A stretch of 64,000 nt of DNA from Pigmentibacter sp. JX0631 (GTDB lineage: Bacteria; Bdellovibrionota_B; Oligoflexia; Silvanigrellales; Silvanigrellaceae): contig NZ_CP123622.1 of NCBI RefSeq assembly GCF_029873255.1, positions 3,447,001 through 3,511,000 on the forward strand, in the 5' to 3' direction. The notes beneath the pieces are model-generated. The model ran no database searches and had not been told where the DNA came from. It saw only the letters and a program-made list of their open reading frames with translations. This document shows, piece by piece, positions 42,919 through 51,517 of the stretch. The position numbers and the translations under genes were made by a program. The stretch's first letter is position 1; the number at the start of each line of letters is the position of its first letter.

Positions 42919-44736
42919 TTATAATCTTTTTGCAGCAACTAAAGCGGCTTCTTTTGCAAGAGCACCTTGTTTCGCTACAACACTTTCAGCAACTGAAGTT
43001 CCGTTTCTAAAAGCATTTTTTGCTTTCTCAAGCAAAGAAAGATTTTCTTTAGCTACTGGAGTTGCAGCAGTTTCTACAGCAGCAACTTTTGCTGGAAATA
43101 ACTTATTCTTAATATTTGCAAAAAATCCTTTGATTTTTTGAAATAAAGTAGGAGCAGCTACTAGAGCTCCAGCTGAAACTAAAGTTGGAACAATAGATGG
43201 ATTCTTAGAAGAATCAGGTTTTGCTTCTGGTTTAGCATTTGTAGAATCAGGTTTTGCTTCTGGTTTAGCATTTGTAGAAGAATCAGGTTTTGCTTCTGAT
43301 TGGCTGCTAGCCGCTGGTGCAGCTGGAGCCGCAACTTGAGACTGAATTGGTAAAGTAGCAACTGCTACGCTAGCACCAACTAATGGACCTTGAATAGAAT
43401 CTAAATCAGAACCTAGGTATTCTTCATCTTTAGATGGAAATTCACCAAGTTTTAATTCAGAAGCTTCTGTTCCTGCTAGAGGAGCTTTTACTTTAGTAGC
43501 TTCAGTAGTTACGTTATTTTCTACTAAGATTTTAGGAGTTACTGTAGGAGCTGCAGGCGCAACAGGAGTTACAACAGCTGGTTTAGCGTATTTCCCTGCA
43601 ACGATATCAGCACATTCTTTACCTTCAATGTCACACTTGATGATAGCACCAAAAGTAACACCTTTTACAGTTTTTCTTCCGATAGAACCAACATAGATAG
43701 ATTTACCATCTTTAGATAAAGCTACACTTGATCCAAATTTATCATTTTTCTCAAATGCTAATCCACCAGTTACTTTAGAAGTTCCACCAATGTAATCTCC
43801 ACAGTTTCCACCATCGATATCACATCTGATTAATCCACCGATGTCATATGTTGAAGGTTTTAATGCGCTTTGATCTCTACCTGGAACGCCAATGTATAAA
43901 TATTTGCTATCTCCAGTCATGCTTTCTGCAAAGTTATCATTTGTAATTAATGATACTAAAGAAGAAGAAAGATTTAATGGTAAACAGTTGCTTCCATCTG
44001 CTTCACATTTAGTTACTTTACCTAATCCACCTTGAGCACCAACAAATAAATTCTTTTCATTTGCAAATATACTTGCACCTAAACCATAAGTTCCAAGTAA
44101 TGATGTATTTGCTAAAACTTGTGTTGAGGAATTTGTACTTTCTCCACCTAAAGATACTGCACAATTTGTTCCGTCTAATTCACATTTTATCAATGCACCT
44201 TTAATTTTTTTATCGTCACCTTTTCTCTCAGGAGCTCCAATATAAAGATTTTTTGCTGTTGCAAACATGCTTTTACCTAAATATTGTTTTGCTTGATATA
44301 AATCAGTGATATCTAATGCAGATCCATTTTTACCAGAAAGGTCAAATTTATAAACCGCTCCAGATCCGCTTTGTTTATTTGCTGCACTTACAAATATATT
44401 ATTTGCAGTCACAACTATGCTTGATCCAAACTTATCGCCTTCTTGTAACTTTAAACTTTTAGCTGATGCTACGGACGCTTCGTCTTCTCCACCTAAAAAT
44501 GTTTTACAAGAACTTCCATCTGGATTACATATTAAAACTGCACCTTTGCCTTTAAAAGCATTTGGCGCACCAACTAATAAATAATCTTGTGTTGTTGGCT
44601 TTGTTTCAGCCTGTGGTTTTGATGCTTGCACATCACTTGATTGACTTGCACTCTCACCTGAAGAAGATTTTTTACATCCTACTGCAGCAAAAGCGATTGA
44701 TGTCAACGCTAAAGAAACTTTATAAAATGTAGACAT
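42919..44736 (-). CDS. FG-GAP-type beta-propeller lipoprotein, copy A
   Basis: This encodes 605 residues with a lipobox FAAVGCKK. Residues about 50-390 hold at least five units such as YLLVGAPN...GAVLICNPDGSSC, NLYIGAPERKG...GALIKCELDGTNC and YLYIGVPGRDQ...GGLIRCDIDGGNC, a pattern like integrin FG-GAP propellers with Cys-rich strands. Residues 1-398 match copy B exactly. A first variable cassette follows (about 399-416, PKILVENNVTTEATKVK), then a shared block APLAGTEASELK to about 471, a Lys/Pro/Asp/Ser repeat (AKPDSTNAKPE), a hydrophobic segment (PSIVPTLVSAGALVAAPTLF) and a unique basic helical tail. Surface-exposed lipoprotein; function unknown. Confidence 0.8.
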   Translation of the reverse strand: MSTFYKVSLALTSIAFAAVGCKKSSSGESASQSSDVQASKPQAETKPTTQDYLLVGAPNAFKGKGAVLICNPDGSSCKTFLGGEDEASVASAKSLKLQEGDKFGSSIVVTANNIFVSAANKQSGSGAVYKFDLSGKNGSALDITDLYQAKQYLGKSMFATAKNLYIGAPERKGDDKKIKGALIKCELDGTNCAVSLGGESTNSSTQVLANTSLLGTYGLGASIFANEKNLFVGAQGGLGKVTKCEADGSNCLPLNLSSSLVSLITNDNFAESMTGDSKYLYIGVPGRDQSALKPSTYDIGGLIRCDIDGGNCGDYIGGTSKVTGGLAFEKNDKFGSSVALSKDGKSIYVGSIGRKTVKGVTFGAIIKCDIEGKECADIVAGKYAKPAVVTPVAPAAPTVTPKILVENNVTTEATKVKAPLAGTEASELKLGEFPSKDEEYLGSDLDSIQGPLVGASVAVATLPIQSQVAAPAAPAASSQSEAKPDSSTNAKPEAKPDSTNAKPEAKPDSSKNPSIVPTLVSAGALVAAPTLFQKIKGFFANIKNKLFPAKVAAVETAATPVAKENLSLLEKAKNAFRNGTSVAESVVAKQGALAKEAALVAAKRL

Positions 44737-44769
44737 AACACACTGACCTTTCCTATTATGGGTGTGATA
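43541..44769 (-). repeat. Direct duplication, unit A (about 1.23 kb)
   Basis: This stretch and 45646-46874 are collinear with a constant offset of 2105 bp. I compared several lines across it and saw no differences. It covers the first 398 codons and 33 bp of leader. Divergence begins abruptly on both sides. It reflects recent duplication or gene conversion. Confidence 0.9.
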
Positions 44770-45041
44770 TAAAATATTTTAAAGAAAAAATATTCATTAA
44801 AATACAAAATATATTTATCAAAAAATTGATAACATAATCATTAAAATCTCATTAATATCATTATTTTTATTACTATTTATTCTTTATATATATGGATATT
44901 TTTGAATATATTTAAAACAAAAAAAATTACATTTAATGTAACAGAATATTTTCTTTTTTGTTTTAAAATAAAAAAGAAGGTTTTGATTTCTCAAAACCTT
45001 CAGTTATGTTTGTTACTTTACTTTAACTTAACTAACTCACC
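44737..45041. other. Intergenic region between the twin lipoprotein genes
   Basis: About 305 bp. The right part holds the terminator of copy B (44976-45001) and the left part the presumed promoter of copy A. The leaders of the two genes are identical for 33 bp and then unrelated, so A and B probably have different promoters. No gene. Confidence 0.6.
44976..45001 (-). terminator. Rho-independent terminator of lipoprotein B
   Basis: GAAGGTTTT and AAAACCTTC pair around GATTTCTC. On the minus strand it is followed by a T-rich tail (TTTTTATTTTAAAA). It is about 40 bp past the stop at 45042 and shares its stem core with the terminator at 42781. Confidence 0.85.
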
Positions 45042-46841
45042 TTACAGTGCTGCTAAAGCTAATGGAGCTACTCGCTCACCAACACCTATAGCAGTTTTAG
45101 CGAATGCTAAAATCTTAGGTCCTGCAACTTTCGCAAAACTTACAATTGAGCTACCGATTTTCCCAAAGAATGTTCCTACTTTTGCAAAAGCAGTCTTGAT
45201 TGAATCAGTAATTCCTTGTTTAGCTAATACTGGTCCTGCAACTAAAGCTCCACTTGTAATTAAAGTTGGAACAATAGATGGTTTTTTAGAAGAATCAGCA
45301 TTTGCTGTTGCTTGGCTGCTTGAAGAAGCAGGAGTTGCAGCAGGCTTAGTAGTAGAAGAATCAGGTTTTGCTTCTGGTTTAGCATTTGTAGAATCAGGTT
45401 TTGCTTCTGATTGGCTGCTAGCCGCTGGAGCCGCAACTTGAGACTGAATTGGTAAAGTAGCAACTGCTACGCTGGCACCAACTAATGGACCTTGAATAGA
45501 ATCTAAATCAGAACCTAGGTATTCTTCATCTTTAGATGGAAATTCACCAAGTTTTAATTCAGAAGCTTCTGTTCCTGCTAGAGGAGCTACTGGTTTAGCT
45601 GGTTGTGCTGCTGGAGCGATAGGGTTAGCTGCTACTATTGCAGAAACTGTAGGAGCTGCAGGCGCAACAGGAGTTACAACAGCTGGTTTAGCGTATTTCC
45701 CTGCAACGATATCAGCACATTCTTTACCTTCAATGTCACACTTGATGATAGCACCAAAAGTAACACCTTTTACAGTTTTTCTTCCGATAGAACCAACATA
45801 GATAGATTTACCATCTTTAGATAAAGCTACACTTGATCCAAATTTATCATTTTTCTCAAATGCTAATCCACCAGTTACTTTAGAAGTTCCACCAATGTAA
45901 TCTCCACAGTTTCCACCATCGATATCACATCTGATTAATCCACCGATGTCATATGTTGAAGGTTTTAATGCGCTTTGATCTCTACCTGGAACGCCAATGT
46001 ATAAATATTTGCTATCTCCAGTCATGCTTTCTGCAAAGTTATCATTTGTAATTAATGATACTAAAGAAGAAGAAAGATTTAATGGTAAACAGTTGCTTCC
46101 ATCTGCTTCACATTTAGTTACTTTACCTAATCCACCTTGAGCACCAACAAATAAATTCTTTTCATTTGCAAATATACTTGCACCTAAACCATAAGTTCCA
46201 AGTAATGATGTATTTGCTAAAACTTGTGTTGAGGAATTTGTACTTTCTCCACCTAAAGATACTGCACAATTTGTTCCGTCTAATTCACATTTTATCAATG
46301 CACCTTTAATTTTTTTATCGTCACCTTTTCTCTCAGGAGCTCCAATATAAAGATTTTTTGCTGTTGCAAACATGCTTTTACCTAAATATTGTTTTGCTTG
46401 ATATAAATCAGTGATATCTAATGCAGATCCATTTTTACCAGAAAGGTCAAATTTATAAACCGCTCCAGATCCGCTTTGTTTATTTGCTGCACTTACAAAT
46501 ATATTATTTGCAGTCACAACTATGCTTGATCCAAACTTATCGCCTTCTTGTAACTTTAAACTTTTAGCTGATGCTACGGACGCTTCGTCTTCTCCACCTA
46601 AAAATGTTTTACAAGAACTTCCATCTGGATTACATATTAAAACTGCACCTTTGCCTTTAAAAGCATTTGGCGCACCAACTAATAAATAATCTTGTGTTGT
46701 TGGCTTTGTTTCAGCCTGTGGTTTTGATGCTTGCACATCACTTGATTGACTTGCACTCTCACCTGAAGAAGATTTTTTACATCCTACTGCAGCAAAAGCG
46801 ATTGATGTCAACGCTAAAGAAACTTTATAAAATGTAGACAT
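45042..46841 (-). CDS. FG-GAP-type beta-propeller lipoprotein, copy B
   Basis: This encodes about 599 residues from the ATG at 46841 (MSTFYKVS, as in copy A); the in-frame extension to 46898 is unlikely. Lipobox FAAVGC. Residues 1-398 are identical to copy A. The first cassette differs (SAIVAANPIAPAAQPAKPV), the shared APLAGTEASELK block returns, then a different Lys/Pro/Ser/Thr repeat and PSIVPTLITSGALVAGPVLAK. The tail consists of amphipathic helical units (IKTAFAKVGTFFGKIG, SIVSFAKVAGPKILAFAKTA). Two proteins with the same sensor-like body but different C-termini are thus made. The tail may insert in membranes, but that is not shown. Confidence 0.8.
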   Translation of the reverse strand: MSTFYKVSLALTSIAFAAVGCKKSSSGESASQSSDVQASKPQAETKPTTQDYLLVGAPNAFKGKGAVLICNPDGSSCKTFLGGEDEASVASAKSLKLQEGDKFGSSIVVTANNIFVSAANKQSGSGAVYKFDLSGKNGSALDITDLYQAKQYLGKSMFATAKNLYIGAPERKGDDKKIKGALIKCELDGTNCAVSLGGESTNSSTQVLANTSLLGTYGLGASIFANEKNLFVGAQGGLGKVTKCEADGSNCLPLNLSSSLVSLITNDNFAESMTGDSKYLYIGVPGRDQSALKPSTYDIGGLIRCDIDGGNCGDYIGGTSKVTGGLAFEKNDKFGSSVALSKDGKSIYVGSIGRKTVKGVTFGAIIKCDIEGKECADIVAGKYAKPAVVTPVAPAAPTVSAIVAANPIAPAAQPAKPVAPLAGTEASELKLGEFPSKDEEYLGSDLDSIQGPLVGASVAVATLPIQSQVAAPAASSQSEAKPDSTNAKPEAKPDSSTTKPAATPASSSSQATANADSSKKPSIVPTLITSGALVAGPVLAKQGITDSIKTAFAKVGTFFGKIGSSIVSFAKVAGPKILAFAKTAIGVGERVAPLALAAL

Positions 46842-46874
46842 AACACACTGACCTTTCCTATTATGGGTGTGATA
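45646..46874 (-). repeat. Direct duplication, unit B (about 1.23 kb)
   Basis: This is the partner of 43541-44769 at a constant offset of 2105 bp. Identity stops just outside codon 398 on one side and 33 bp upstream of the start on the other, where B reads CAAAAACCC and A reads TAAAATATT. Confidence 0.9.
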
Positions 46875-47418
46875 CAAAAACCCTGAACGATTCAGCATTT
46901 TTTGTCTGTCTCATTTTTACAGCAATGAGGGTTGCAATCTCATTACAACGAAATTAATTGTCGAAATTTAATATCAAAGTTTTCCTTTATTTTAGATTAT
47001 TTTAATGAATTATTTATTTATATTAATTTGTGACAAACCATAAATTATACATAATAAACCAACATTATCAATATGTTAAAATTTACATTTTTTTACAATT
47101 TTCTGTTAAGTTAGCTATAACTATGTATGTGAGAAAGATATATTTTAAACTTTTAAAAACATAGAACAATATAATTAAGTATTTATAAAATAAGCTAATT
47201 TTAAGTATTAGTTACTTTAAAAAATATATTTAACTTATTTTACTAAAGTTACTAGTTACTTTAGTAAGTATAAGTAATCAATGCTTAAAATATTTAAAAA
47301 TCTTTAATACATTTAACTTATTGATTAAATTTAAATATTTCACTTCTGCCAGTTGAAATTTTTATTTTCCTAATATATAAAATATTAGATATAAGTTTAG
47401 AAATTAATAGGATTAAAC
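46842..47418. other. Gene-free intergenic region between lipoprotein B and eutB
   Basis: About 580 bp lie between divergent genes. It should hold both promoters. It contains a small inverted repeat (AATGAG...CTCATT, about 46925-46945), a TTACTTTA half-site near 47211 and the 28-bp palindrome at 47240-47267. The remainder is AT-rich without recognisable features. Confidence 0.6.
47240..47267. promoter_or_regulatory. 28-bp imperfect palindrome upstream of eutB
   Basis: TTACTAAAGT and ACTTTAGTAA are perfect 10-bp arms around TACTAGTT, which is itself nearly symmetrical, so only one pair mismatches. It lies 152 bp upstream of eutB and shares the ACTTTA/TAAAGT half-site with 11507-11528. A candidate operator for the ethanolamine genes or for lipoprotein B. 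Confidence 0.5.
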
Positions 47419-48798
47419 ATGAAATACACCACAGTTATTCAAAATAAAATTTATAATTTCAGTTCACTTAAAGAGGTTATGGCAAAAGCTTCACCTGAAC
47501 GTTCTGGGGACTTATTGGCTCAAATTGCTGCAAATAGTTATGAAGAAAGAATGGCCGCTAAAATAGTTTTGGCAGGAGTTCCATTAAAGCAATTTTTAAC
47601 AGAAGTTTTAATTCCTTATGAAGAAGATGAAGTAACTAGACTTATTATTGATAAACATGATAATTTAGCTTTTCAAAAAATTTCTCATTTAACTATTGGT
47701 GATTTTAGAGAATGGCTCCTTTCAGATGAAGCAGATTCTGATTCTTTACTTGCTTTATCAAAAGGATTAACACCTGAAATGGTTGCAGCAGTTAGCAAAA
47801 TAATGCGCAATCAGGATTTAATTTTAGTTGCTAAAAAATGTAAAATTATAACTCAATTCAGAAATACTATAGGTTTACCAAATACTCTATCTGTTCGCTT
47901 GCAACCCAATCATCCCACAGATGACTTAAAAGGAATTTCTGCTTCACTAATTGATGGTCTTTTTTATGGCTGCGGAGATGCTGTAATAGGAATTAATCCT
48001 GCAAGCGATAATATAGAACTTCTTTCGCTACTCAATAATTTACTGAATGATATTATTTATAAATTTAATATTCCCACACAATCCTGCATTCTTACACATA
48101 TAACTAATACTATAAAAATGATAAATAACAAGGTACCAGTTGACTTAGTTTTTCAATCCATCGCTGGTACAGAAAAAGCAAATGCTCAATTTGGTGTTAA
48201 TCTTGCTATGATAAGAGAAGCTCAAGATGCAGCATTATCTTTAAAAAGAGGTAGCGTTGGAAATAATGTCATGTACTTTGAAACAGGTCAAGGAAGTTGT
48301 TTATCATCTTATACCCACTATAATGTTGATCAACAAACTTGTGAAGCGCGTGCTTATGCTATTGCCAGAGAATTTTCTCCTCTATTAATTAATACAGTAG
48401 TTGGTTTTATTGGACCAGAATATTTATATGATGGAAAACAAATTATTCGCGCAGGACTTGAAGATCATTTTTGTGGTAAATTACTAGGATTACCTATTGG
48501 ATGTGATATTTGCTACACAAATCATGCTGAAGCAGATCAAGATGACATGGATACTTTGTTAACTTTACTTGGAACTGCGGGTGTAACTTTTATTATGGGA
48601 ATTCCTGGTGCGGATGATATTATGTTGAATTATCAAAGTACTTCCTTTCATGATTCTTTGTTTATTCGTCAATTATTAAATTTACGCAGAGCACCTGAGT
48701 TTGAAGAATGGTTGGTTAGAAATAATTTACTTGATAAAAATCTTAATAAAGTTATTCCTCCAATTCAAAATAACCCCATTTTACTAGAATATTGTTAG
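47419..48798 (+). CDS. eutB: Ethanolamine ammonia-lyase, large subunit
   Basis: This encodes 459 residues, the family length. It opens YNFSSLKEVMAKASPERSGDLLAQIAA, then LIPYEEDEVTRLIID, and later has PTQSCILTHITNT, ETGQGSCLSSYTHYN, GPEYLYDGKQIIRAGLEDHFCGKLLGLPIGCDICYTNHAEADQDDMD and GVTFIMGIPGADDIMLNYQSTSFHD, all EutB hallmarks. With EutC and adenosylcobalamin it splits ethanolamine into acetaldehyde and ammonia. eutC follows after 7 bp. No other eut gene (reactivase, shell proteins, kinase) is in the window. Confidence 0.97.
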   Translation: MKYTTVIQNKIYNFSSLKEVMAKASPERSGDLLAQIAANSYEERMAAKIVLAGVPLKQFLTEVLIPYEEDEVTRLIIDKHDNLAFQKISHLTIGDFREWLLSDEADSDSLLALSKGLTPEMVAAVSKIMRNQDLILVAKKCKIITQFRNTIGLPNTLSVRLQPNHPTDDLKGISASLIDGLFYGCGDAVIGINPASDNIELLSLLNNLLNDIIYKFNIPTQSCILTHITNTIKMINNKVPVDLVFQSIAGTEKANAQFGVNLAMIREAQDAALSLKRGSVGNNVMYFETGQGSCLSSYTHYNVDQQTCEARAYAIAREFSPLLINTVVGFIGPEYLYDGKQIIRAGLEDHFCGKLLGLPIGCDICYTNHAEADQDDMDTLLTLLGTAGVTFIMGIPGADDIMLNYQSTSFHDSLFIRQLLNLRRAPEFEEWLVRNNLLDKNLNKVIPPIQNNPILLEYC

Positions 48799-48805
48799 GA
48801 AAATT

Positions 48806-49600
48806 ATGGCACAGAATATACTAATTAAAAAAGATTCATGGCAACATTTAAAAAATCATACTACAGCAAGAATTGCCTTAGGAAGAGTTGGACAAAGTAT
48901 ACCAACTCAAGAAGTGCTTAATTTTGGTTTGTCACATGCTCTTGCAAAAGATGCTATTTATACTGAATTAGATATTGATAGTATTTCAAACAAATTAACT
49001 GAAATTGGTTATTCCTCTTTAGAACTTAAATCTTTAGCTGATTCAAAAAAAGATTATTTAATGAATCCAAATTTAGGTAGAAGACTAAATGAGAAGAGTA
49101 AAAAACTTCTTCAAGGACAATCTTTACAAGAAAACTCAATAGCTTTGATATTTGCGGATGGACTTTCTGCTACAGCAATACATAATCATGCCATTTCCCT
49201 TTTATTAGAATTAGATCGTTATTTTAAAGAACATTCCTTTTTTTCTTTTTCTCCTATTTTACTAGCAAAATATTCAAGAGTTGCATTAGGTGATGAAATA
49301 GGAGAAAATTTAAATTGCCTTGCGAGTCTAATTTTTATTGGAGAAAGACCAGGATTATCATCTCCAGATAGTTTAGGAGTTTACATCACATGGCTTCCTA
49401 AAGTTGGAAGATTGGAATCAGAGCGAAATTGTATTTCTAACATACGACAAGAAGGGTTAAGTTATAAACTCGCTGCATACAAAATATTTTGGATTCTACA
49501 GAGAGCTAAACAACTTAATGCAACTGGAGTTATTTTGAAAGATGAAAGTCCATCCCAGTTTTCTGTAGATCAAGATATGAATCAAATCCAATTACCTTAA
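48806..49600 (+). CDS. eutC: Ethanolamine ammonia-lyase, small subunit
   Basis: This encodes 264 residues. It has HTTARIALGRVGQSIPTQEVLNFGLSHALAKDAIY, NPNLGRRLN, ALIFADGLSATAIHNHA, VALGDEIGENLNCLASLIFIGERPGLSSPDSLGVYITW and RNCISNIRQEGLSYKLAAYKI, matching EutC throughout. It binds cobalamin with EutB. It is co-transcribed with eutB (7-bp gap) with an AGGA ribosome-binding site. It ends 8 bp before the convergent clpP gene. Confidence 0.97.
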   Translation: MAQNILIKKDSWQHLKNHTTARIALGRVGQSIPTQEVLNFGLSHALAKDAIYTELDIDSISNKLTEIGYSSLELKSLADSKKDYLMNPNLGRRLNEKSKKLLQGQSLQENSIALIFADGLSATAIHNHAISLLLELDRYFKEHSFFSFSPILLAKYSRVALGDEIGENLNCLASLIFIGERPGLSSPDSLGVYITWLPKVGRLESERNCISNIRQEGLSYKLAAYKIFWILQRAKQLNATGVILKDESPSQFSVDQDMNQIQLP

Positions 49601-49608
49601 TATTTTTA

Positions 49609-50193
49609 CTACTTTACTTCGTTCCATGAAGATATGACTCTACTTATTAAACCATATTCCAAAGCTTCTTGGGATGTCATCCAGTAATCACGTTCAATAT
49701 CTTTTCTAACTCTTTCAATAGGTTGCTTGGTTTCTTTGGTATATAATTCAGCAATTTTTTCTCGTGTTTTTAAAATTTCTTTTGCATGAATTTCAATATC
49801 AGAAGCCTGGCCTTGAATACTTCCTCCAATTAATGGTTGATGTATTAACAATCTCGAATTAGGCATTGAATATCTATGTTTAGCCTGTGCAGCTAATAAT
49901 ACTACTGTGGCAGCACTTGCAGCCAAGCCCGTGACAACTATTTTTACTTCTGGGCGTATAAAACGGATTGTGTCATAAATTCCAAAGCCAGAATTTACTT
50001 CACCACCTGGACTATTCAGAAAAAGCCATATTTCTTTTGTGGGGTCAGCAGCTTCCATGGCAAACAGTTGCTCAATAATTTTTTTGGCTGATGCCGCATG
50101 AATACCTTCAGATAAAACAATAAGTCGTTGATCAAAGAGTTTTTTTTGAGTAGTCGTTTCAAGGTTTGGGTTTAACTCTTCATGATTAGCCAT
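49609..50193 (-). CDS. clpP: ATP-dependent Clp protease proteolytic subunit
   Basis: This encodes 194 residues. It shows IWLFLNSPGGEVNSGFGIYDTIRFI, the nucleophile Ser93 in TGLAASAATVVLLAA, His118 in SRLLIHQPL, and an Asp in the helix before YWMTSQEALEYGLISRV. The motif LAASAATV lacks the usual Met after the Ser (GQAASMG), a variation seen in some ClpP paralogues, so it may be a second ClpP isoform rather than the main one. No clpX or clpA is nearby. AAGGAG precedes the ATG. It converges with eutC. Confidence 0.9.
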   Translation of the reverse strand: MANHEELNPNLETTTQKKLFDQRLIVLSEGIHAASAKKIIEQLFAMEAADPTKEIWLFLNSPGGEVNSGFGIYDTIRFIRPEVKIVVTGLAASAATVVLLAAQAKHRYSMPNSRLLIHQPLIGGSIQGQASDIEIHAKEILKTREKIAELYTKETKQPIERVRKDIERDYWMTSQEALEYGLISRVISSWNEVK

Positions 50194-50277
50194 TTATGCT
50201 CCTTCTCATTTCAATTTTTGGAAATGATTTGCTAACAGGGATTATAAGTTAAATAAAACAGAGGAACAAGACAACTT

Positions 50278-50667
50278 ATGAGCAAAAAAATACAGATTGG
50301 TACCGATATCGTTTGCATCTCTCGATTTGCAAAATCTTTGACAACTGGTAATTTTATTCAAAAAATTTATCACGTTAAAGAAATTGAATATTGTGAACAG
50401 AAAGCACTGAAAGCTCGGATAGCATCTTATGCTGCACGTTTTGCTGCTAAGGAGGCATTTGCAAAAGCACTAGGCACTGGTCTTTACGTTCAAGGCATTG
50501 TTCCGAGCCATATCTGGGTAGAAAATGAAGAATCTGGACGCCCAATTCTTTATTTTTCTGATTCTTTGACAAAAGTACTTAATGATAAAGGTTTTTTTTC
50601 TGTCGATGTTTCTTTAAGTCACCATGAAGAATACGCGGTTGCTACAGTTATATTATATTCTTTATAA
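50278..50667 (+). CDS. acpS: Holo-[acyl-carrier-protein] synthase
   Basis: This encodes 129 residues. Signature motifs are IGTDIVCISRF at the start (Asp near residue 8) and ARFAAKEAFAKALGTGLY (magnesium-binding Glu). RPILYFSDS and VSLSHHEEYAVATVILY fit the 4'-phosphopantetheinyl transferase fold. It attaches the CoA prosthetic group to acyl carrier protein for fatty-acid synthesis. It is divergent from clpP. GAGGA lies before the ATG at longer than usual spacing. Confidence 0.94.
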   Translation: MSKKIQIGTDIVCISRFAKSLTTGNFIQKIYHVKEIEYCEQKALKARIASYAARFAAKEAFAKALGTGLYVQGIVPSHIWVENEESGRPILYFSDSLTKVLNDKGFFSVDVSLSHHEEYAVATVILYSL

Positions 50668-50836
50668 AATTTATCTATTTCCTTAAAACTTAACATAATT
50701 TATAATTTTATTAATAAATATTCACATATTTATAACATATTATACATTAATTTTACTAAAAAATATTTGACTTAATATCTTTTGTATATTAATTCAAAGC
50801 TTTCTAACATTCAAACTAACCTATTAAGGAAATACA

Positions 50837-51493
50837 ATGAATATAAAGAAAATACTTCTCTTAATTGCTTCCCTTTTTATTTCTTATGAAACACACGCTC
50901 AAAATAACCTCGATGTTTATGGGAACTTTGGATACACTTATTTAAGTGGCTTTTCTTTTTCTAAAACTAGTAAAGTGATGAATTCTTTTAGTGGCCTAAA
51001 CATTGGAATTTCTGGTCTATATAACTTCGATACTGTTTCATCTGTTTCTCCTGTTTTAGGTTTAAGTTTAAATAGTGTTTTCACTAAAAACTCAAATTCT
51101 GTGAACAATGAAAATATAAAAGGCAGTTTTAATTATTTTACAACAAGTGCATTAGGTGGGGTTAAACTTAATTATTTTAATAATTTGCCTATTTATGTTC
51201 TTTTAAATTTAGGATATTCCCCTTCAAATAGCATTAGTTTTACAGGCGATATTCCAAATAGCTATACTTCACGAGCATTGAATGAAAATAGCTTTAAAGT
51301 AACAAATCATTACTTTTATGGTGCTACATTGATGAGTACATATAATTTAGTAGAAAATTTCAGCTTGGGTGGCAGTCTTAATTATAACAGACATTCTATG
51401 GATTTAGAAATGCAAACACCCCCTGAAAGCACTACTGAGCGCAGTGGATTTAATGAATATTCAGTAAATTTAATTGCTATGTTTACTTTTTAA
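50837..51493 (+). CDS. Probable outer-membrane beta-barrel protein
   Basis: This encodes 218 residues with a signal peptide ending ETHA and a mature start QNNLDVYGNFGYTYLSG. Strands include LNIGISGLYNFD, VSPVLGLSLNSVF, YFTTSALGGVKLNYF, FSLGGSLNYNRHSMDLEM and a final YSVNLIAMFTF with Phe. AAGGA precedes the ATG. The gene 24 bp downstream (a trypsin-like protease) is on the same strand and is probably co-transcribed. Confidence 0.65.
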   Translation: MNIKKILLLIASLFISYETHAQNNLDVYGNFGYTYLSGFSFSKTSKVMNSFSGLNIGISGLYNFDTVSSVSPVLGLSLNSVFTKNSNSVNNENIKGSFNYFTTSALGGVKLNYFNNLPIYVLLNLGYSPSNSISFTGDIPNSYTSRALNENSFKVTNHYFYGATLMSTYNLVENFSLGGSLNYNRHSMDLEMQTPPESTTERSGFNEYSVNLIAMFTF

Positions 51494-51517
51494 TCCATAC
51501 TTAAGGACAAAATAAAT

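Noticed and set aside
44902-45441. A 179-codon plus-strand frame antisense to lipoprotein B
   Set aside because: It reads the Ala/Pro/Ser-rich C-terminal coding region in reverse, giving a low-complexity product, and starts in non-coding DNA without a ribosome-binding site.
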